Positions 9,701 through 17,209 of a stretch of 37,955 nt of DNA are shown in pieces. Source of the DNA: Corynebacterium sp. (GTDB lineage: Bacteria; Actinomycetota; Actinomycetes; Mycobacteriales; Mycobacteriaceae). Within the stretch, counting starts at the first letter, position 1. Every line of letters starts with the position of its first letter. The notes under the pieces were generated by a model. The model saw only the letters and a list, made by a program, of their open reading frames with translations, was not told the DNA's origin and did no database searches. The DNA lies in NCBI RefSeq assembly GCF_030538285.1, contig NZ_JAUNUG010000029.1, positions 1 through 37,955 on the forward strand, written 5' to 3'. The position numbers and the translations under genes are program-made.

Positions 9701-9776
9701 GGGCGCTGCGCTGCTTCGGCACGGGGGCCGGCGGGCTGGAGGCGATGAAGCGGGATCGGAGATTATCGCTGGACAT
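6735..9776 (-). CDS. murJ: Lipid II flippase MurJ (MviN) fused to a pseudokinase-like and extracellular domain
   Basis: A 1013-residue protein. Residues of about 50-570 form the polytopic MurJ/MviN core that flips lipid II across the membrane (first helices near SRITGFVRNLLIVVTLGGAVGSAFNTANTLPNLI). A cytoplasmic segment of about 625-800 resembles a kinase fold (RFRLLADHGSVPGARFWHAKERGSGREVALTFVD) but shows no HRD or DFG motif, so it is a pseudokinase. A single membrane helix follows (about 845-870), and then an extracellular domain with a discoidin-like look (DDSTVWSGEGGVTLLLDD). This is the arrangement of mycobacterial Rv3910, whose phosphorylated pseudokinase recruits FhaA. The ATG lies 14 bp after the DUF6049 gene, so they are probably co-transcribed. 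Confidence 0.93.
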   Translation of the reverse strand: MSSDNLRSRFIASSPPAPVPKQRSAPPAPVEDRSRLRAPEPVDNGVASDADVVRAGGSMAIATLFSRITGFVRNLLIVVTLGGAVGSAFNTANTLPNLITEIVLGAVLTSLVVPVLVRAEKEDTDRGTAFFRRLFTLSASLLIVVTVLSVIAAPLLTRLLLSADGEVNIVQSSSFAYLLLPQIFFYGIFALFMAVLNTRGIFKPGAWAPVANNVVSIAVLLLYTLLPEDLGETDPSPVNDPHVLLLGLGTTLGVVVQAAIMVPYLRKAGVDLRPLWGIDARLKQFGGMALAIIAYVAVSQVGYAVTTQIASLHDAAAPLIYQQHWLLLQVPYGIIGVTLLTAIMPRLSRNAADGDDRAVVGDLNLATKLTFIALIPIVVFFTVFGPDIGVALFAYRNFDTESGALLGLTLSFSAFTLLPYALVLLHLRVFYAREEAWTPTYIIVGITATKIVLSLLAPMVATSPSRVVVLLGAANGFGFVAGAVIGALLLRRKLGHLGTRSQIHTTAWAFAASMAGVAAAVFVDWLLPSLSGLGSFGVLITLAIEGVVFLIVTGIALSFSGLPEVQNLGRAFARIPGLSRFVRPDADKAIEVGRSDPQEVSAQLSALDPFAASLPPAPMSAGIVRGPRLVPGAPVSDGRFRLLADHGSVPGARFWHAKERGSGREVALTFVDTSGNAPLAPASPAAAAGAASEVARRTRRLDGVPGVAGNIQVLSYRNGCLIVADWVPGSPLRTVAEGGDLDPQAVAAALVPLLESAEQNLPLGLDNHARIRISTEGVAVLAFPAVLPDATVDRDHSSVSSMLSLLGVEREDLPDEVEPDEQLVVADEVGPVPDAQPGFGDKSYSGGSVALIGALSIGAVVLVAALTTYLVSVVGGDRDTAPVTQESIQGSATETTPRPLPRVQNVTASAPEIADGDDSTVWSGEGGVTLLLDDAVELQTIVIRSGGGASVEVYGLLEGESAPTREGLPQLGGGELRDGRTTLTLDRPMTAGGVLLWFPAFSEVAEVQVVGVH

Positions 9777-9790
9777 AGGCCATTTCTAAG

Positions 9791-12112
9791 CTAGGGGCGC
9801 TGGTGTCGGCGGTGGCGGCCGACGCGGAACAACAGCGCCAGAGAAAGCCCCACGACGACGAGCAGGGCAATACCGTAGGTGCCGACGATACCGGCTCTGG
9901 TCTGCACTGTAATCTCCACCGGCGTGGAAATCGGGGAGCCGTCACGCGTGGCCAGCCACAGCGACAGCTGCGTCTGATCATCGTCGGGCAGGTCGGCGGT
10001 GATCGGCACGGTGATGGAACCGTGCGCGGGAATATGCACGGAGCCTTGCACATCCAGGCGCGCGCCCGCGGGCCCGGAGTAGGCGAGGTCGGCGTCGACG
10101 GGCAGCGGCAGGCCGTTCTCGGCGACGACCAGCAACGGCGAGCTTTCCGACGCCCGCGTGTACACGTTCCCCGGCGGAAGAAGCGCCACCGAGCCGCGCA
10201 ACGCCTGCAGCGTCTGCCGGTTGGCGTCGAGGCGGGTGTTCGTGGCGGCTACCGCCGCCTCATGCGTGGCCAGGGAGCTTCTCGACGTCGCGCTCAACGC
10301 CATAAGCATGTCGCGGCGCAGCGGCAGCGTGAATCCGTAGCGGCTGAGGCTGATGACGGGATCGTTGACCATCATGCGGGTCAGGTCATCGGTGTAGCGG
10401 GTCTGCTGCGCGGCGCGGAGGATCTCGGTGTCGGCGTAGGCGGCCGGGTTGGTCCAGGGGCTGCCGAAGCGGGTCACGCCGATGGCCCCGGGGCCGGCAG
10501 CGTCCAGGGGCGGGGCGCTCAGCGCCTCCTCGAGGGGGATGGGGCGGGCGGCGCGGGCGTCGATAAGCGAGGTGGCGGCTGCGAGCAGCTGGCGGGCGGT
10601 GGTGGCGTCGAGGTGCGCGGCGGGGGCTGCGAACACCGGCATCGGGGACTGCGCCCAATCGCCGGGCAGCGTCTGTTCCGCGACGGCCAGGCGCAGCGCG
10701 GAGGCGGCGGTGACAGCGCGGGCGGTGACCGAATCCAGGCGATAGTCCAGGCGCCAGTCGGGGTTGGAGTAGCCGGTGGTCTGCGGCGCGGGGCCCGTGG
10801 CCGCTAGCAGGGAACCAAGGGGCGCGGAGAAAGTCCGCGCGGTGATGCCCGGCGCCAGGTTCGCATGGACACCCGCCTGCGGCACACCCCACACCGTGTT
10901 ATCGGCGACGAGCACCCGCACCGGCTGCGACGGCGCGGGCGCGCCGGAACGGTCCGGGATGATCGGGGATTCCAGGGCACTGTCCCCCGTGGGTTGCGGG
11001 GCGCGCGCGGCGACGGAGGCCTCCCACGCCTGGTCCACCGGCACAGACTGATCCGCCCAACCGAAAGAGGGCACGGCCTGCTCGGTGACATAACCGGAGG
11101 GCGGGAGGATGACATTCGGGACCGGTTCCACGTCGAGCACCGAACGCAGCACCTCGGTGCCGCGTTGGGTGGCCTCGCGGAACAGCCACTCATCCTCGGT
11201 GCGGGTCACGGCGTTGACATCCGCGTTCGCCCACGGCAGGGACACCACGCAGGAGGCTGCACGGAGCTGCTCGAGCCAGGCAGCGGCATCGGCCGCGCCG
11301 GTACCCGGTTGACCGGGATCGGGATCATCATCGCTGAACCAGCTGTCGCGCAGACGCTGCTTCGAGCTGATCAACGACGGCCGCTCCGGTGCCACCGTGT
11401 AACCCCGCGACATCCGCGCCACCGTGTCCACCAGCGCCGGATCAACAGCCAGGCAGGTGCCGCGCTGTTCGGTGGCGTAGATGTCGAGCAGCTCGCTCAA
11501 GCGCCCACCCGGGGTGAGCTGCCCGGCGAGCTGCTCGGAGGCGAGGATCAGGGGCGCCTCCTGCGGAGCCTCACCCGTCTCCCCAGGGATGATGTCCACC
11601 TCGGCGCTCAACGGCAGCAGCATCGTCAGACCGGGGATCTGCGCCTCGGGATCCCCCTCCACCGGCGTGGTCAACAGCAGCCGCTCAGTATTATCCCCCA
11701 CCGCAAACATCACCGGGGTGGTACCGGCGGGCAGGAAACCCTCCGGCAGGTCGACGGTGATCTCCCGCCGCTCCCCCGGCCCCAGGTCCCCCACCTCCAC
11801 GGTGGGCCCGGCATAAGGGTAGGCCCCGGCATCGAGCGCCAGGGCGCGCCGGGCGGAGGCCACATCCCAGGTCTGCTCCGCGCGGCGGGTCGTCAGGACG
11901 AGGTCGCGGGCGGTGTCGGCCCCGGAGTTTCCCACACTGAGCACGACCGACTCCCCCACCGACAACACATCAACGGCGACGTCCTGGTCCTCCGCGCCGC
12001 GGGCCATGGGGTTGACCCACTGCTCGGCGATCTCCGGATCATAGGGGGTGGGGGCGGCGTAGGCGGGCGTCGATAAGCACAAAACGGCGAGACCTGCGAT
12101 GATGCGCCTCAC
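9791..12112 (-). CDS. DUF6049 family secreted, membrane-anchored protein (Rv3909-type)
   Basis: A 773-residue protein with a Sec signal peptide (MRRIIAGLAVLCLSTPAYA, cleavage before APTPYD) and a C-terminal membrane helix (GTYGIALLVVVGLSLALLF) followed by a basic RVGRHRRHQRP tail. Most of the chain should therefore face the cell-envelope space. Its place between mutT4 and murJ matches Rv3909 of mycobacteria. The function is unknown, though co-location with the lipid II flippase suggests envelope biogenesis. The GTG start overlaps the mutT4 stop (GTGA), indicating translational coupling. One GCGTCGATAAGC element (12067-12078) lies across the signal-peptide codons and another at 10557-10568. 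Confidence 0.85.
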   Translation of the reverse strand: MRRIIAGLAVLCLSTPAYAAPTPYDPEIAEQWVNPMARGAEDQDVAVDVLSVGESVVLSVGNSGADTARDLVLTTRRAEQTWDVASARRALALDAGAYPYAGPTVEVGDLGPGERREITVDLPEGFLPAGTTPVMFAVGDNTERLLLTTPVEGDPEAQIPGLTMLLPLSAEVDIIPGETGEAPQEAPLILASEQLAGQLTPGGRLSELLDIYATEQRGTCLAVDPALVDTVARMSRGYTVAPERPSLISSKQRLRDSWFSDDDPDPGQPGTGAADAAAWLEQLRAASCVVSLPWANADVNAVTRTEDEWLFREATQRGTEVLRSVLDVEPVPNVILPPSGYVTEQAVPSFGWADQSVPVDQAWEASVAARAPQPTGDSALESPIIPDRSGAPAPSQPVRVLVADNTVWGVPQAGVHANLAPGITARTFSAPLGSLLAATGPAPQTTGYSNPDWRLDYRLDSVTARAVTAASALRLAVAEQTLPGDWAQSPMPVFAAPAAHLDATTARQLLAAATSLIDARAARPIPLEEALSAPPLDAAGPGAIGVTRFGSPWTNPAAYADTEILRAAQQTRYTDDLTRMMVNDPVISLSRYGFTLPLRRDMLMALSATSRSSLATHEAAVAATNTRLDANRQTLQALRGSVALLPPGNVYTRASESSPLLVVAENGLPLPVDADLAYSGPAGARLDVQGSVHIPAHGSITVPITADLPDDDQTQLSLWLATRDGSPISTPVEITVQTRAGIVGTYGIALLVVVGLSLALLFRVGRHRRHQRP
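10557..10568 (+). repeat. GCGTCGATAAGC element (in DUF6049 gene)
   Basis: An exact copy on the plus strand. In the antisense gene it is read as LIDA. Confidence 0.85.
12067..12078 (+). repeat. GCGTCGATAAGC element (in DUF6049 signal peptide codons)
   Basis: An exact copy on the plus strand. Here the gene frame differs and gives CLSTP, so the DNA word is not explained by a protein motif. Confidence 0.85.
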
Positions 12113-12735
12113 CGCGGAGTCGCCCTTCCCGCGGCCTTCTCCTCCCGCGCCAGGCCCGGCAGCAGATCATGCGCCGTGCGAGCCAGTTTGCGTTCATCCG
12201 CGTACGCGAGGTGCTCGATGAGCTCGGAGACGGGGATCCAGGCGACCTCGGTGACCTCCGGGTCATCATCGTTGAGGTCACCATCCACAAAGCGCAGCAG
12301 GTGGTGGTGCACCGTCTTGTGGATACGCACCCCATCAGAGACAAACCAGTAGTCGATGACGCCGAGGTCCGCGAAAGTCTCGCCGTGCACGCCGGTCTCC
12401 TCCCACACCTCCCGCTCTGCGGTGGAACGATGATCCTCCCCCGGCTCGACATGCCCCTTCGGCATGGACCACAGGAGGCGGCCGCGGCGATCCAGGCGCC
12501 CGATGAGCGCGACATAGATACGGCCGAGATCCACCTCGCCTGCCTCGTTGACGGCCTCGGCGAGCCCGGAGACGACCAGACCGCCAGCGGACGTTTCATC
12601 ACGGGTGGTCATCCGGTTCTGTGCGGGACGCTGATTTCGCTTGCGGCCGCGCTGCTGCGTCTGATTTCCGGAACCACGACGACGCGAACGGCGGCGACGC
12701 CGACGCTTGGGTCCCTGGGAATCATTCTCAGTCAT
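12109..12735 (-). CDS. mutT4: Nudix hydrolase MutT4-type
   Basis: A 208-residue protein. The first 45 or so residues are very basic (RRRRRRSRRRG), as in Rv3908, and may bind nucleic acid. The Nudix domain follows with a full signature: GHVEPGE, then seven residues, then REVWEETGV, matching Gx5Ex7REUxEExGU. These enzymes hydrolyse nucleoside diphosphates linked to another moiety, and the exact substrate is not evident. I chose ATG 12735 over 12741 because a TACGAT -10 box (12743-12748) ends 7 nt before 12735 but only 1 nt before 12741. The stop overlaps the next gene start. Confidence 0.9.
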   Translation of the reverse strand: MTENDSQGPKRRRRRRSRRRGSGNQTQQRGRKRNQRPAQNRMTTRDETSAGGLVVSGLAEAVNEAGEVDLGRIYVALIGRLDRRGRLLWSMPKGHVEPGEDHRSTAEREVWEETGVHGETFADLGVIDYWFVSDGVRIHKTVHHHLLRFVDGDLNDDDPEVTEVAWIPVSELIEHLAYADERKLARTAHDLLPGLAREEKAAGRATPR

Positions 12736-12742
12736 CCCCATG

Positions 12743-12748
12743 ATCGTA
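12743..12748 (-). promoter_or_regulatory. -10 box (TACGAT) for leaderless mutT4 operon transcript
   Basis: Read on the minus strand, TACGAT is followed by 7 nt and then ATG 12735. It would drive mutT4-DUF6049-murJ. The pcnA promoter lies about 50 bp away on the opposite strand. Confidence 0.5.
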
Positions 12749-12796
12749 TCCGTTAGGGGGGCCTTTAGAAATTCCCGGGCCGCGGTGTGTCACCGG

Positions 12797-12802
12797 TAGA
12801 CT
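12797..12802 (+). promoter_or_regulatory. -10 box (TAGACT) for leaderless pcnA transcript
   Basis: TAGACT is followed by 8 nt and then GTG 12811. The same hexamer stands before sdpI and the MOSC gene in this window. It favours GTG 12811 over GTG 12787, which lies upstream of the box. Confidence 0.45.
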
Positions 12803-12810
12803 CCCGGGGT

Positions 12811-14256
12811 GTGGATGAAGCACTGAACCCCCTGGCCCAGGCCGAGCGCACCATCGCCGGTCTGGACATCGCTGACCTCGTCGCCGCCTTCCACGAGCGG
12901 GGGTTCCCGCTGTATCTGGTCGGCGGCTCCGTGCGCGACGCCATTCTCGGCCGCCTGGGCAATGACCTCGACTTCACCACCCCCGCCCGCCCCGACGTCA
13001 TCGCCGCGATCCTCGAGGGCTGGGCCGGAACCGTGTGGGACACCGGCATTGAATTCGGCACCGTCTCCGCCGCCCACCGCGGCCAGCAGATCGAGATCAC
13101 CACCTTCCGCTCCGACACCTACGACGGTGTCTCCCGCAACCCCGAGGTCATGTTCGGCGACACGTTGGAGGGCGATCTGATCCGCCGCGATTTCAAGGTC
13201 AACGCCATGGCCGTGGAATTGCTTATCGACGCCGGCTCCCTCACCGCCGTCTTTCATGATCCGGTGGGCGGTTTGTCCGATCTGGTGGAGCGCCGCCTGG
13301 ACACCCCGGATGCACCCGAGATCTCCTTCCACGATGATCCACTGCGTATGTTGCGCGCTGCCCGTTTCGTGTCCCAGCTGGGCTTCGGGGTGGCCGATCG
13401 AGTTAAGTCCGCGATGACGGACATGGCCGGGGAAATCGAGAGGATCACCGTCGAACGTATCCAGGTGGAACTGGACAAGCTGATGCTGGGTACCGCCCCA
13501 TGGACCGGGATTAACCTGCTGGTCAACACCGGAATCGCCGGCTATGTTTTCCCCGAGATCCCCGCCATGCGCGACATGAAGGACGAACACAACCAGCACA
13601 AGGACGTCTACGCCCACTCCATGCAAGTGCTGCGCCAGGCCATGGACCAGGAGGAGGACGGACCCGATCTGGTGCTGCGGTGGGCGGCTCTGCTGCACGA
13701 TTCGGGCAAACCGGACACCCGCGCCTACAACGAGGACGGGCGCGTGACCTTCCACCACCATGAGGTGGTGGGAGCGAAGAAGATCCGTCGCCGCATGCGC
13801 GCGCTGAAGTACTCCAAGCAGATGGTCGGTGACGTCTCCCAGCTCATCTACCTGCACATGCGCTTCTACGGTTTCGGTGAGGGCCAGTGGACGGACTCCG
13901 CCGTGCGCCGCTACGTCGCCGACGCCGGGGAGCTGCTGCCCCGCCTGCACAAGCTGGTCCGCGCCGACTCCACCACCCGCAACCAGCGCAAGGCCGCCCG
14001 CCTGCAGCGCACCTACGATCACCTCGAGGAACGCATCGCGGATATCGCCGCGCGCGAGGACCTGGCGCGCGTGCGGCCCGACCTCGACGGCAATGAGATC
14101 ATGGAAATCCTCGGCGTGCCCGCCGGTCCCGTCGTCGGCCGCGCGTGGGCGTTCCTCAAGGAGCTGCGCCTGGAACACGGCCCACTGGAGCGCGATGCTG
14201 CGATTGCGGAACTTCGTGCATGGTGGGAAGCTGAACAATCAACGGAACAACGCTGA
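12811..14256 (+). CDS. pcnA: CCA tRNA nucleotidyltransferase
   Basis: A 481-residue class II nucleotidyltransferase that builds or repairs the 3' CCA end of tRNAs. The head motif GGSVRDAILGRLGNDLDFTT carries the metal-binding DxD. RRDFKVNAMAVEL and the RMLRAARFVSQLGF motif follow. A C-terminal HD domain begins at LRWAALLHDSGKPDTR and includes HHHEVVGAKK. The family is named pcnA or cca in actinobacteria, and its position after mutT4 matches Rv3907c. The start at GTG 12811 is preferred for the leaderless -10 box. An in-frame GTG at 12787 would add 8 residues. Confidence 0.93.
   Translation: MDEALNPLAQAERTIAGLDIADLVAAFHERGFPLYLVGGSVRDAILGRLGNDLDFTTPARPDVIAAILEGWAGTVWDTGIEFGTVSAAHRGQQIEITTFRSDTYDGVSRNPEVMFGDTLEGDLIRRDFKVNAMAVELLIDAGSLTAVFHDPVGGLSDLVERRLDTPDAPEISFHDDPLRMLRAARFVSQLGFGVADRVKSAMTDMAGEIERITVERIQVELDKLMLGTAPWTGINLLVNTGIAGYVFPEIPAMRDMKDEHNQHKDVYAHSMQVLRQAMDQEEDGPDLVLRWAALLHDSGKPDTRAYNEDGRVTFHHHEVVGAKKIRRRMRALKYSKQMVGDVSQLIYLHMRFYGFGEGQWTDSAVRRYVADAGELLPRLHKLVRADSTTRNQRKAARLQRTYDHLEERIADIAAREDLARVRPDLDGNEIMEILGVPAGPVVGRAWAFLKELRLEHGPLERDAAIAELRAWWEAEQSTEQR
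13221..13232 (-). repeat. GCGTCGATAAGC element (in pcnA)
   Basis: An exact copy on the minus strand, read as LIDA in pcnA. Confidence 0.85.
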
Positions 14257-14270
14257 AGGAGATAGGCGCC

Positions 14271-14876
14271 ATGACAGATTTCTTCGCCGACCGTCTCTTC
14301 AACGCCCTCGAGCGCAATGAGCCGGAGCCGGGCATGCTCCTCGTCGCCGCCCCCGGCATGCTCTCCGATGAGTTCAACCGCTCCGTGGTGCTGGTCATCG
14401 AGCACAATGAACATCTGACCTTCGGCGTGAACCTGGCCTCCCGCAGTGACCTGGCGGTGTTTAACGTGATGCCGGACTGGCTGCCCGCCGTCGCCAAGCC
14501 GCAGGCGCTCTACATCGGTGGCCCACTCAACCAGCAGTCCGTGGTTGGCTTGGCCATGACGAAGGCTGGCGTGGACATGGAGGCTGCCCCCCAGCTCAGC
14601 CGCCTGGCCAACCGCCTGGCGCACGTCGATCTGCGCGCCGAACCCGGTGACATCGTCGACCTCGTCGAGGGGATGCGCCTGTTCGCCGGCTACGCCGAGT
14701 GGGCGCCGGGCCAGCTGGATGAGGAGATCGAGCGGGGCGACTGGTTTGTCACCCCGGCGCTGCCGACCGACGTCATCGTCCCAGGGCGGACCGATTTGTG
14801 GGGCGATGTCATGCGCCGCCAGCAGCCGCCGCTGCCACTCTTCTCGACGTTCCCCGGCGACCTGGTGGACAATTGA
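14271..14876 (+). CDS. YqgE/AlgH family protein (UPF0301)
   Basis: A 201-residue protein with the family's features: GMLLVAAPGMLSDEFNRSVVLVIEHNE near the start, the FGVNLASRSD block, YIGGPLNQQSVVGL in the middle, and RLFAGYAEWAPGQLDEEIERGDWFV towards the end. The family is widespread but its biochemical role is unsettled. AAGGAGATAGG lies upstream of the ATG, 14 bp after pcnA, so it is probably in the same operon. The stop TGA (14874-14876) overlaps the TTG start of azlC. Confidence 0.93.
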   Translation: MTDFFADRLFNALERNEPEPGMLLVAAPGMLSDEFNRSVVLVIEHNEHLTFGVNLASRSDLAVFNVMPDWLPAVAKPQALYIGGPLNQQSVVGLAMTKAGVDMEAAPQLSRLANRLAHVDLRAEPGDIVDLVEGMRLFAGYAEWAPGQLDEEIERGDWFVTPALPTDVIVPGRTDLWGDVMRRQQPPLPLFSTFPGDLVDN

Positions 14877-15544
14877 TCGCTGAGGTACGGGCGGGCATCC
14901 GGGACTCGTGGGCGGTCGCCCTGGGTCTGATCCCGCTGGGCCTGGCATTCGGCTTATTGATGAGCCAGGTCGGTTTCGCCTGGTGGTGGACCCCCATCTT
15001 CTCTGTGCTCATCTACGCCGGGTCGATGGAGTTTCTGGCGATCAACCTCGTCACAGCCGGTGTGGGGCCGGTGTCTGCGGCGGTGACCGGCCTCATGGTC
15101 AACTTTCGCCACATCTTCTACGGTCTGACGTTCCCGCGGGATCTGGTCCGCGGCGGTGTCGGCAAGGCCTACTCCACGTATGCGCTTACCGACGAGTCCT
15201 ACGCCATTGCCTCCGCCCGACACCCGCGAAGTGGTGTGCAGGTCCTGACGATCCAGGCGTTCTGCCAGTCGATGTGGGTGTTGCCCGGCATCGCGGGGGC
15301 ACTGGTCGGCGAGGTCATCCCGGCGGGCGTGCAAGGCATGGAGTTCGCTCTGGTCGCGCTGTTCGTGGTCCTGGCGTGGGAGACGTTCCGCGGGAGCCGG
15401 GATGTGTCCCTGGTGCTCATCGCGGCCGGGCTGGCAGTGGTGTCCGGCGGCGTGCTCATGATCGCGCTGAGCGCCTACTTCCTCCTGCTGCTGGCACGTT
15501 TCCTCTCCCCCACCCTCGACCGGGCGCTGGAGTGGCGGATCTGA
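14873..15544 (+). CDS. azlC: AzlC family branched-chain amino acid exporter, large subunit (BrnF-like)
   Basis: A 223-residue membrane protein. Hydrophobic stretches include VALGLIPLGLAFGLLM, FSVLIYAGSMEFLAI and MVNFRHIFYGLTFP, the last being highly characteristic of AzlC/BrnF. With AzlD it forms a two-component secondary exporter for branched-chain amino acids, and also methionine in C. glutamicum BrnFE. TTG 14873 is used because the frame upstream runs inside yqgE and TTG overlaps the yqgE stop (TTGA). No Lrp-type regulator gene, which often accompanies brnFE, is adjacent. Confidence 0.88.
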   Translation: MIAEVRAGIRDSWAVALGLIPLGLAFGLLMSQVGFAWWWTPIFSVLIYAGSMEFLAINLVTAGVGPVSAAVTGLMVNFRHIFYGLTFPRDLVRGGVGKAYSTYALTDESYAIASARHPRSGVQVLTIQAFCQSMWVLPGIAGALVGEVIPAGVQGMEFALVALFVVLAWETFRGSRDVSLVLIAAGLAVVSGGVLMIALSAYFLLLLARFLSPTLDRALEWRI

Positions 15545-15885
15545 TGTACGGGCTTCCGGAGGGGGTCACCCTCACCCAGGTCTTCGCGGTACTCATTCCG
15601 ATCGCGGTGATTACCGTGGCGTTGCGCTGGCTGCCCTTCGCCTTTGTCTCCGCGCTGAAGGGGAATCAGTTCTTCGGGTTGCTCGGGCGCATGATGCCGG
15701 TGGGTGTCATGGTGGTTCTGGTGGTGTACACGCTGTTCGGCCAGCAGTCAGCGCCGGGTGGGGTGCCAGCGGCGCTGGCCGGGGTGGCCGTGACCCTGGG
15801 CCTGCATGCCTGGAAGCGGGACTCGGGCTTATCCATCCTCGGCGGGACCCTGGCCTATATGGGCCTGGTCAATCTCGTCTTCTAG
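15544..15885 (+). CDS. azlD: AzlD family branched-chain amino acid exporter, small subunit (BrnE-like)
   Basis: A 113-residue membrane protein with about four hydrophobic segments (VFAVLIPIAVITVALRWLPFAF, MMPVGVMVVLVVYTLFG, VPAALAGVAVTLGLHAW, ILGGTLAYMGLVNLVF). The size and the LRWLPFAF...GRMMPVG pattern fit AzlD/BrnE, the small partner of AzlC. Its ATG overlaps the azlC stop by one base (TGATG), a coupled junction. Its 3' end overlaps the convergent DUF6881-like gene by 4 nt. Confidence 0.88.
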   Translation: MYGLPEGVTLTQVFAVLIPIAVITVALRWLPFAFVSALKGNQFFGLLGRMMPVGVMVVLVVYTLFGQQSAPGGVPAALAGVAVTLGLHAWKRDSGLSILGGTLAYMGLVNLVF

Positions 15886-16190
15886 AGCTCCGGGAAAGCG
15901 GCCACGGCCTCGGCCCACAGGCCCTCAAACTCCTCGGGGCTCAGCTGAGAGTGCTCGATATCCGGGAAGTCAGCGTAGGTATCCGGGTGTGGAACGACCG
16001 GGATCGGGGCTTGGGCCATGCCGGCGGAGGTGTCCTGGGTGGCCGCGCCGCGGATGGTCTCGGAGGGATCGAGTTCGATGATGCGGATCATGGCGCAGGT
16101 CTCATCGTCGAGAGGCGCGAGCTCCGCCACATGAATCACGGAACCCGCCCCCGGGACTGTCATCTCGATGCGTACGTGTATTTGTTTCAC
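15882..16190 (-). CDS. Small DUF6881-like protein starting inside a parS site
   Basis: A 102-residue acidic protein. IHVRIEMT near the start, PIPVVPHPDTYADFP, and the end SPEEFEGLWAEAVAAFPEL resemble the DUF6881 family, whose function is unknown. Three in-frame starts exist: ATG 16199, GTG 16190 and ATG 16163. GTG 16190 is preferred because a TACGAT box (16198-16203) ends 7 nt before it. ATG 16163 would cut into the conserved IHVR segment. With start 16190, the first codons lie in the left half of parS 16183-16198. Convergent with azlD (4-nt overlap). Confidence 0.7.
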   Translation of the reverse strand: MKQIHVRIEMTVPGAGSVIHVAELAPLDDETCAMIRIIELDPSETIRGAATQDTSAGMAQAPIPVVPHPDTYADFPDIEHSQLSPEEFEGLWAEAVAAFPEL

Positions 16191-16198
16191 GTGAAACA
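16183..16198. promoter_or_regulatory. parS: parS site 1 (perfect TGTTTCACGTGAAACA)
   Basis: A perfect 16-bp palindrome identical to the consensus ParB loading site known from B. subtilis and corynebacteria. It overlaps the predicted transcription start of the DUF6881-like gene. Confidence 0.96.
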
Positions 16199-16203
16199 TC
16201 GTA
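16198..16203 (-). promoter_or_regulatory. -10 box (TACGAT) adjoining parS 1
   Basis: On the minus strand TACGAT runs into the parS palindrome and shares its last base, with GTG 16190 following after 7 nt. RNA polymerase and ParB could not both occupy this site. Confidence 0.4.
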
Positions 16204-16225
16204 GGGGGCGGGCGTCGAAAAGCAA

Positions 16226-17185
16226 TCAGGACTTGGCCTGGCGGGCGTAACGTGCGGCGAGCCAGGAGCACATCATGAGCTGCACCTGGTGGAAGATCAT
16301 GAGCGGCAGGATGAGCAGGCCGATGCTGGCGCCGCCGAAGATGACCGAGGCCATGGGCAGGCCCGTGGCGAGCGACTTCTTCGTGCCGCAGAACTGGATG
16401 GCCTTCATGTCCTTGTCGTTGAAACCGAGGCGCTCGGAGGTGAAGCGGGTGAGCCACAGCATGACGGCCACGAGCACGATGGAAAAGACGATGAGGAAGA
16501 TGATCTGCCCCACCGAGACCTCGGACCACACGCCGGCGACCATGCCGGCGGAAAACGCCGAGTACACGACCATGGTGATCGAGCCGCGGTCCACGATCTT
16601 CGTCGCCTTGTTCGCCGCAAAATCCTTTACCCACCGGCGCAGGATCTGGCCGAGGACGAAGGGCAGGAGCAGCAGGATGGCGATGTCGATGAACACCTGC
16701 GAATCGACGTGGATAGAGCCCCCCGCGGACATGAGCAGCATGACCAGCAGCGGAGTGAGGAACACTCCCGCCAGGTTGGAGGCGCTCGCCGCGACGATCG
16801 CACCGGCGTAATTGCCCTTCGCGATGGACGTGAACGCCACCGAGGACTGCACGGTGGACGGCACGAGCGTCATGAAGAGGATGCCCATGTACATCCCTTC
16901 CCCGATGAGACCGCTCAACGGACGCATAGCGACGCCGACGATCGGGAACACGAGGAACGTGAAGGCGAGGATGAGCAGATGCAGCCGCCAGTGCAGCAGA
17001 CCCTTCACGGCCTCCTGCGTGGACAGCCGGGCGCCGTAGAGGAAGAAGAGGAAGGCGATCGCGATGTTGGTCGCCGTGGCGAACCACTCCGCGAAGTCGC
17101 CGCGCGCCGGAAGCACGATCGCCACCACCACCGCGGCAATGATCAGGAGAATGAGCGGGTCAGTCCGCTTGAGAAGGGACAACAT
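16226..17185 (-). CDS. Bile acid:sodium symporter family transporter (SBF-like)
   Basis: A 319-residue membrane protein with nine to ten hydrophobic segments, for example ILLIIAAVVVAIVLPARGDF, IAIAFLFFLYGARLS and LLILAFTFLVFPIVGV. The FFLYGARLS, LVPSTVQSSVAFTSIAKGNYAGAIVAASASNLAGVFLTPLL and FCGTKKSLATGLPMA blocks are typical of the SBF-like (PF13593) branch of the BASS superfamily, the YfeH type. The natural substrate is unknown, and bile acid is only the family label. It is divergent from the OYE gene with 24 bp between start codons. Confidence 0.88.
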   Translation of the reverse strand: MLSLLKRTDPLILLIIAAVVVAIVLPARGDFAEWFATATNIAIAFLFFLYGARLSTQEAVKGLLHWRLHLLILAFTFLVFPIVGVAMRPLSGLIGEGMYMGILFMTLVPSTVQSSVAFTSIAKGNYAGAIVAASASNLAGVFLTPLLVMLLMSAGGSIHVDSQVFIDIAILLLLPFVLGQILRRWVKDFAANKATKIVDRGSITMVVYSAFSAGMVAGVWSEVSVGQIIFLIVFSIVLVAVMLWLTRFTSERLGFNDKDMKAIQFCGTKKSLATGLPMASVIFGGASIGLLILPLMIFHQVQLMMCSWLAARYARQAKS

Positions 17186-17196
17186 GCCCTGAAGTC

Positions 17197-17202
17197 TACG
17201 AT
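17197..17202 (+). promoter_or_regulatory. -10 box (TACGAT) for the OYE gene
   Basis: TACGAT is followed by 7 nt and ATG 17210, fitting a leaderless start. On the minus strand the overlapping TATCGT lies 12 nt from the symporter ATG, so the two divergent promoters would share this box. Confidence 0.45.
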
Positions 17203-17209
17203 AGGGGCC

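Noticed and set aside
16289-17209. Upstream extension of the Old Yellow Enzyme frame by about 300 codons
   Set aside because: It runs antisense to the symporter gene and reads as low-complexity Asp/Glu/His/Arg. The family start and a -10 box place the ATG at 17210.
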